64,000 nt of DNA, taken from positions 54,451 to 118,450 of the forward strand of contig CDMY01000204.1 of the NCBI GenBank assembly GCA_001179505.1, read 5' to 3'. Source of the DNA: Vitrella brassicaformis (lineage: Eukaryota > Sar > Vitrellaceae). The translations under genes and the position numbers were made by a program. This document shows, in pieces, positions 61,268 to 64,000 of this stretch (position 1 is the stretch's first letter; each line of letters begins with the position of its first letter). The notes under the pieces are model-generated. The model was not told the origin of the DNA. It searched no databases and worked only from the letters and a program-made list of their open reading frames with translations.

Positions 61268-62319
61268 ATGCGTGCCCTCATTGTGCTCGTCGCCCTTGCC
61301 ATCGTGTGCGTCACGCGTGCGGGCGCGGCTGAACTCAGCAGCTTCACCTTGTTCGACCGAGAGTGGTCTGAGCAGAGTTGCTCTACCTTGCCCCTCGAAT
61401 CACCCTATCTCGCGGTTGCCGACGTCAACACTGGAGAAGTTCAACCGGATGAGGGTGGGCGAGCTCAGAAGGATAGGCAGGCTATCCCTGGGCACGTGAG
61501 TCTCATCTTGTGTGTGCGCGTCAGGCTCCATCGGATGTGGCTTTGAGTTCCGCATTGGCAGCGTGTACGCGACCAACATCTTCAGGACAAACGAGCAGAG
61601 CATCTCTGACGAGCAATTCAAGACTGACCTGCAGGTGAGGGGTCGGTCATGTCTCATGACGTCCACAAGAAAACACGACACTTCCTGTCTGTCTGGCTGC
61701 CTACCTGCTTGCCTGCAGGATATGAGCCCTGAGTTCAGTGAAGAAGTATACGACAAGGTGAGTTACTGCACATGAAGGCGTGTTCGACGACACACATTTG
61801 GTGTCCGACGTGTCCAGTTCGCCGATCTGCATCTCAAGTTTTTCCCCTGGGACTCAGAGAAGATCAAGATGCGCTCCGGGGCCGAGGAGGACCACTGGGA
61901 GATAGGTGAGTCGGAAAGGAAGGAATGCTCGGCACGTATGTCAAGCAGAGACTAAGACGCACTCCCTCTGCCCGTTTGTCTCCAGGAGTAGTAGCCCAAG
62001 AGGTTCAGAAGGTGTTTCCAGGTACTCTTGCACACTCTTGCCGACGTGTGATGGTCTTCTGTCTCTAATTCTTCCTGTCCTAGATGCCGTGCGCACATAC
62101 GAGGAGGCCATTAGGGATGGCGCAAACTCCACCACGACCGAGGTCCATTACGTCAACATGGACTACATGAGCTACCTGCAGATGACCGTAGTCCAGCAGC
62201 TGCAGAAGCGAGTCGAGTCGTTGGAGAAACAGCTGGCCGACATCCAGGCGGAACAGGAGAACGGCTTCATGACCGTGCTCGAGCAGGCCCTCAAGGACTT
62301 TAGAGGCGGCCGCGACTGA
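61268..62319 (+). CDS. secreted peptidase-S74 (intramolecular chaperone) protein, copy 2
   Basis: Six exons (61268-61454, 61525-61634, 61719-61757, 61818-61905, 61986-62021, 62084-62319) give 231 residues in frame. A signal peptide (LIVLVALAIVCVTRAGA) is followed by ELSSFTLFDREW as in copy 1. Then come IGSVYATNIFRTN and the SDEQFK catalytic dyad, FADLHLKFFPW, GVVAQEVQKVFPG, VHYVNMDYMSYLQM and the coiled coil. It matches S74 slightly better than copy 1 (AQEVQKVFPG). The 70-nt intron 61455-61524 is absent from copy 1. The last 28 residues are almost identical in both copies, while the upstream parts differ clearly. Confidence 0.85.
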
Positions 62320-64000
62320 GGACTGGCCTTGCTGACTTGGCTGGCTCATACATATGAAAGGTGTGCATCGTGCTCTACGCTGTTTGTCGGAGTGTGTGTG
62401 TGTGTGTGTGCGTGACTCTTTTTCGTCTGCTTCCGTCCTATTCGTTTTTGCAAATGCAACGGAAGGCGACCGCCCTGCTCCCGTGTGCAGAGCGGGCGTG
62501 CATTACACGCAAAACACCCTTGTGTGAACGTGTGTATGCGCGTCCCATTTGCACTGTCTATCGGTGTTTATGTGTTGCACTTGCTCTCTGGTGCGATTTG
62601 TGTATCTGCATGTGTGTCCGCATGGATGTGATCGTTCATCTCGCTCGGTAGCCAGTGGTGCTTGCAGGCAATGACCTCGCGAGCTGCACATCTGGAATTG
62701 CTTGCACACACACATCTCCCTCAAGAGAGTTCATGTGGTGGCTGAGTACATGTACATGTTTCTGTCTGCACAAAGGTCATTTGCCCTTTTACGTCTCACC
62801 CCATCTGTCCTCATGTCACTCGCAGGTAAGTGGCTGTCACGTGATGCGTGCTCGCGTGTGCATGTCGATAGATGAGCATACAGGTGATTTGTCCTTCTGA
62901 ACTTGGCGCCTGGTGTGTACGGGTGTCTGTGTGACCTGCCGTCTCGGGCGGGTACACAAGAGCGGGCACATCACGTGCACAGACACCACGCCCAAGTCAT
63001 TTTCACTCCCACACGCCCTTTTGTAATTCGGTGTAATTCTTTGGACAACAGATGTGGACGAATTTTGATTTTGATTTAGACATGGATTCTGCTAAATCCT
63101 TCCCAAAACTTTTCTGTCGCCGCGCAGCCTGAACCTCATCACCGGCTGGCAAACGCTTCTCAACACCACGTGCAGTCCGGCTGGACCAGGGGCACATCAA
63201 GCGTGGCCGTGGGTTGGCTGAACATTGTTGCTGCTTCGATACTGTAATGACGGACGTCCTCGACCGGTAGTGAGCATACGTATTCGGACGGTTCAACGTA
63301 AATATGTGTATTCCATCGCCTAAATCCGCGGTGCAAGTTCATTACATGATTTATTTATTCATTCATCAGCCCATCATCCACACTATACCTGCACACTCGC
63401 AGGGGCACTGAACATGTAAGATAAGACGCGCCTGCCTGCTTGTCTTCTTGTAGGTGTCTGCCGTGGCAAAATACTGGCGGGCAACCAGACACTGACAAAT
63501 GACTGACCCAGACGAGCAATGAGACACGAAGGCGCATTGTCACTGAGAGCGTGTAGAGCGTCTTTGAATGGCTTGTAATGTCATGTCATTATCCATGTCT
63601 CCTCCTGCCCAGAGCTAGGATGGAAGAAGGCCAGCGCATCCAGAAAAGACCAAAACACACTCATTCAGTATTTGTGTATGATGGCTGTACATGCGTTCAG
63701 AGTGTGACAAGCCGCCTCCACGCACGAGAAGTACGCCGAGGGAAAGACGTGAGCTGACGCTGAGGCAAGGGCCGGTGAAAAGAGGCGGGAAAGAGGGAGG
63801 ACAAGTCTTGGGAGGGCATGCGGATGATTGGATGAGTGGACACCTGGATGCCCTCTCCTGCTGCACGAAACTGTCGGGATGTGGATCGTTCTGGAGGGGG
63901 ATGACCGCTTCTTGGGGCCTTCTGCCGAAGGTCGCGAAAAAGCGAAAAACGCGAAAAAGCAAGTACTGGGTCGCGCGCGACCGGCTCCTGTGTCGCTGGG
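62320..64000. other. spacer; second copy of the 1.07-kb duplication, then unique DNA
   Basis: Positions 62320-63283 repeat 60140-61113 with small indels: a longer GT run near 62395, seven extra bases near 62590 and a 20-base loss near 63092. Beyond 63284 the sequence is unique. A minus-strand frame (63962-63615) has no recognisable motif. Near the right end is an A/G-rich GCGAAAAAGCGAAAAACGCGAAAAAGC run. No gene is supported. Confidence 0.5.

Overview
The window is eukaryotic nuclear DNA. Nearly every recognisable gene is split by short GT-AG introns (about 50-150 nt). Genes are closely packed on both strands, and many encode signal-peptide-bearing or multi-pass proteins. Long low-complexity GT/CT, GTCT and GACT tracts lie in introns and spacers. 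Short introns, high gene density and surface proteins built of Cys-rich modules ending in a -CWC- motif suggest an alveolate, perhaps a chromerid alga. That assignment is inference from style, not from a search.

Layout. (1) 0.3-1.5 kb: remnant of a minus-strand membrane-protein gene invaded by a 470-bp element with 25-bp inverted ends and a TA duplication. (2) 2.7-4.7 kb: a secreted, membrane-anchored GH16-like protein whose two half-domains are in swapped order. (3) 6.5-8.2 kb: a GT90/CAP10-type glycosyltransferase. (4) 8.5-10.4 kb, minus: a 537-residue protein joining a PARP-type zinc finger to an XPA-type repair domain. (5) 10.4-13.3 kb: no confident gene, but three copies of a short repeat and one inverted repeat. 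(6) 13.3-15.1 kb, minus: a GPN2-type GTPase. (7) 15.7-20.1 kb, minus: a CPA-type cation/proton antiporter that appears to run into ACT-like ligand-binding domains. (8) 20.4-47.3 kb: two consecutive polycystin-1-like giant genes. The first carries C-lectin, PAN, DUF4215 and GPS modules. The second carries about eleven '-CWC' modules, a PKD/REJ region and GPS. Both have an IQ motif and polycystin-type membrane segments. (9) 47.3-52.7 kb: an inverted duplication containing two divergent C-type lectin genes and their conserved 3' flanks. (10) 53-55 kb, minus: a KMO-like FAD monooxygenase. (11) 55.4-58.1 kb: a GH97 glycosidase. (12) 59.2-62.3 kb: two tandem secreted peptidase-S74 (intramolecular chaperone) proteins with nearly identical 3' flanks.

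Function. Much of the window concerns carbohydrate binding or processing and the cell surface (GH16, GT90, three C-lectin domains, GH97, polycystin-like receptors, S74 proteins). XPA, GPN2 and the antiporter are housekeeping genes with unusual fusions. Exon ends were placed by eye from reading-frame continuity and GT/AG signals. They are firmest for the XPA, lectin and S74 genes, where the summed exons are a multiple of three. They are approximate for the two giant genes. Several frame breaks (GH16, GT90, first polycystin gene) may be real lesions or sequence errors.
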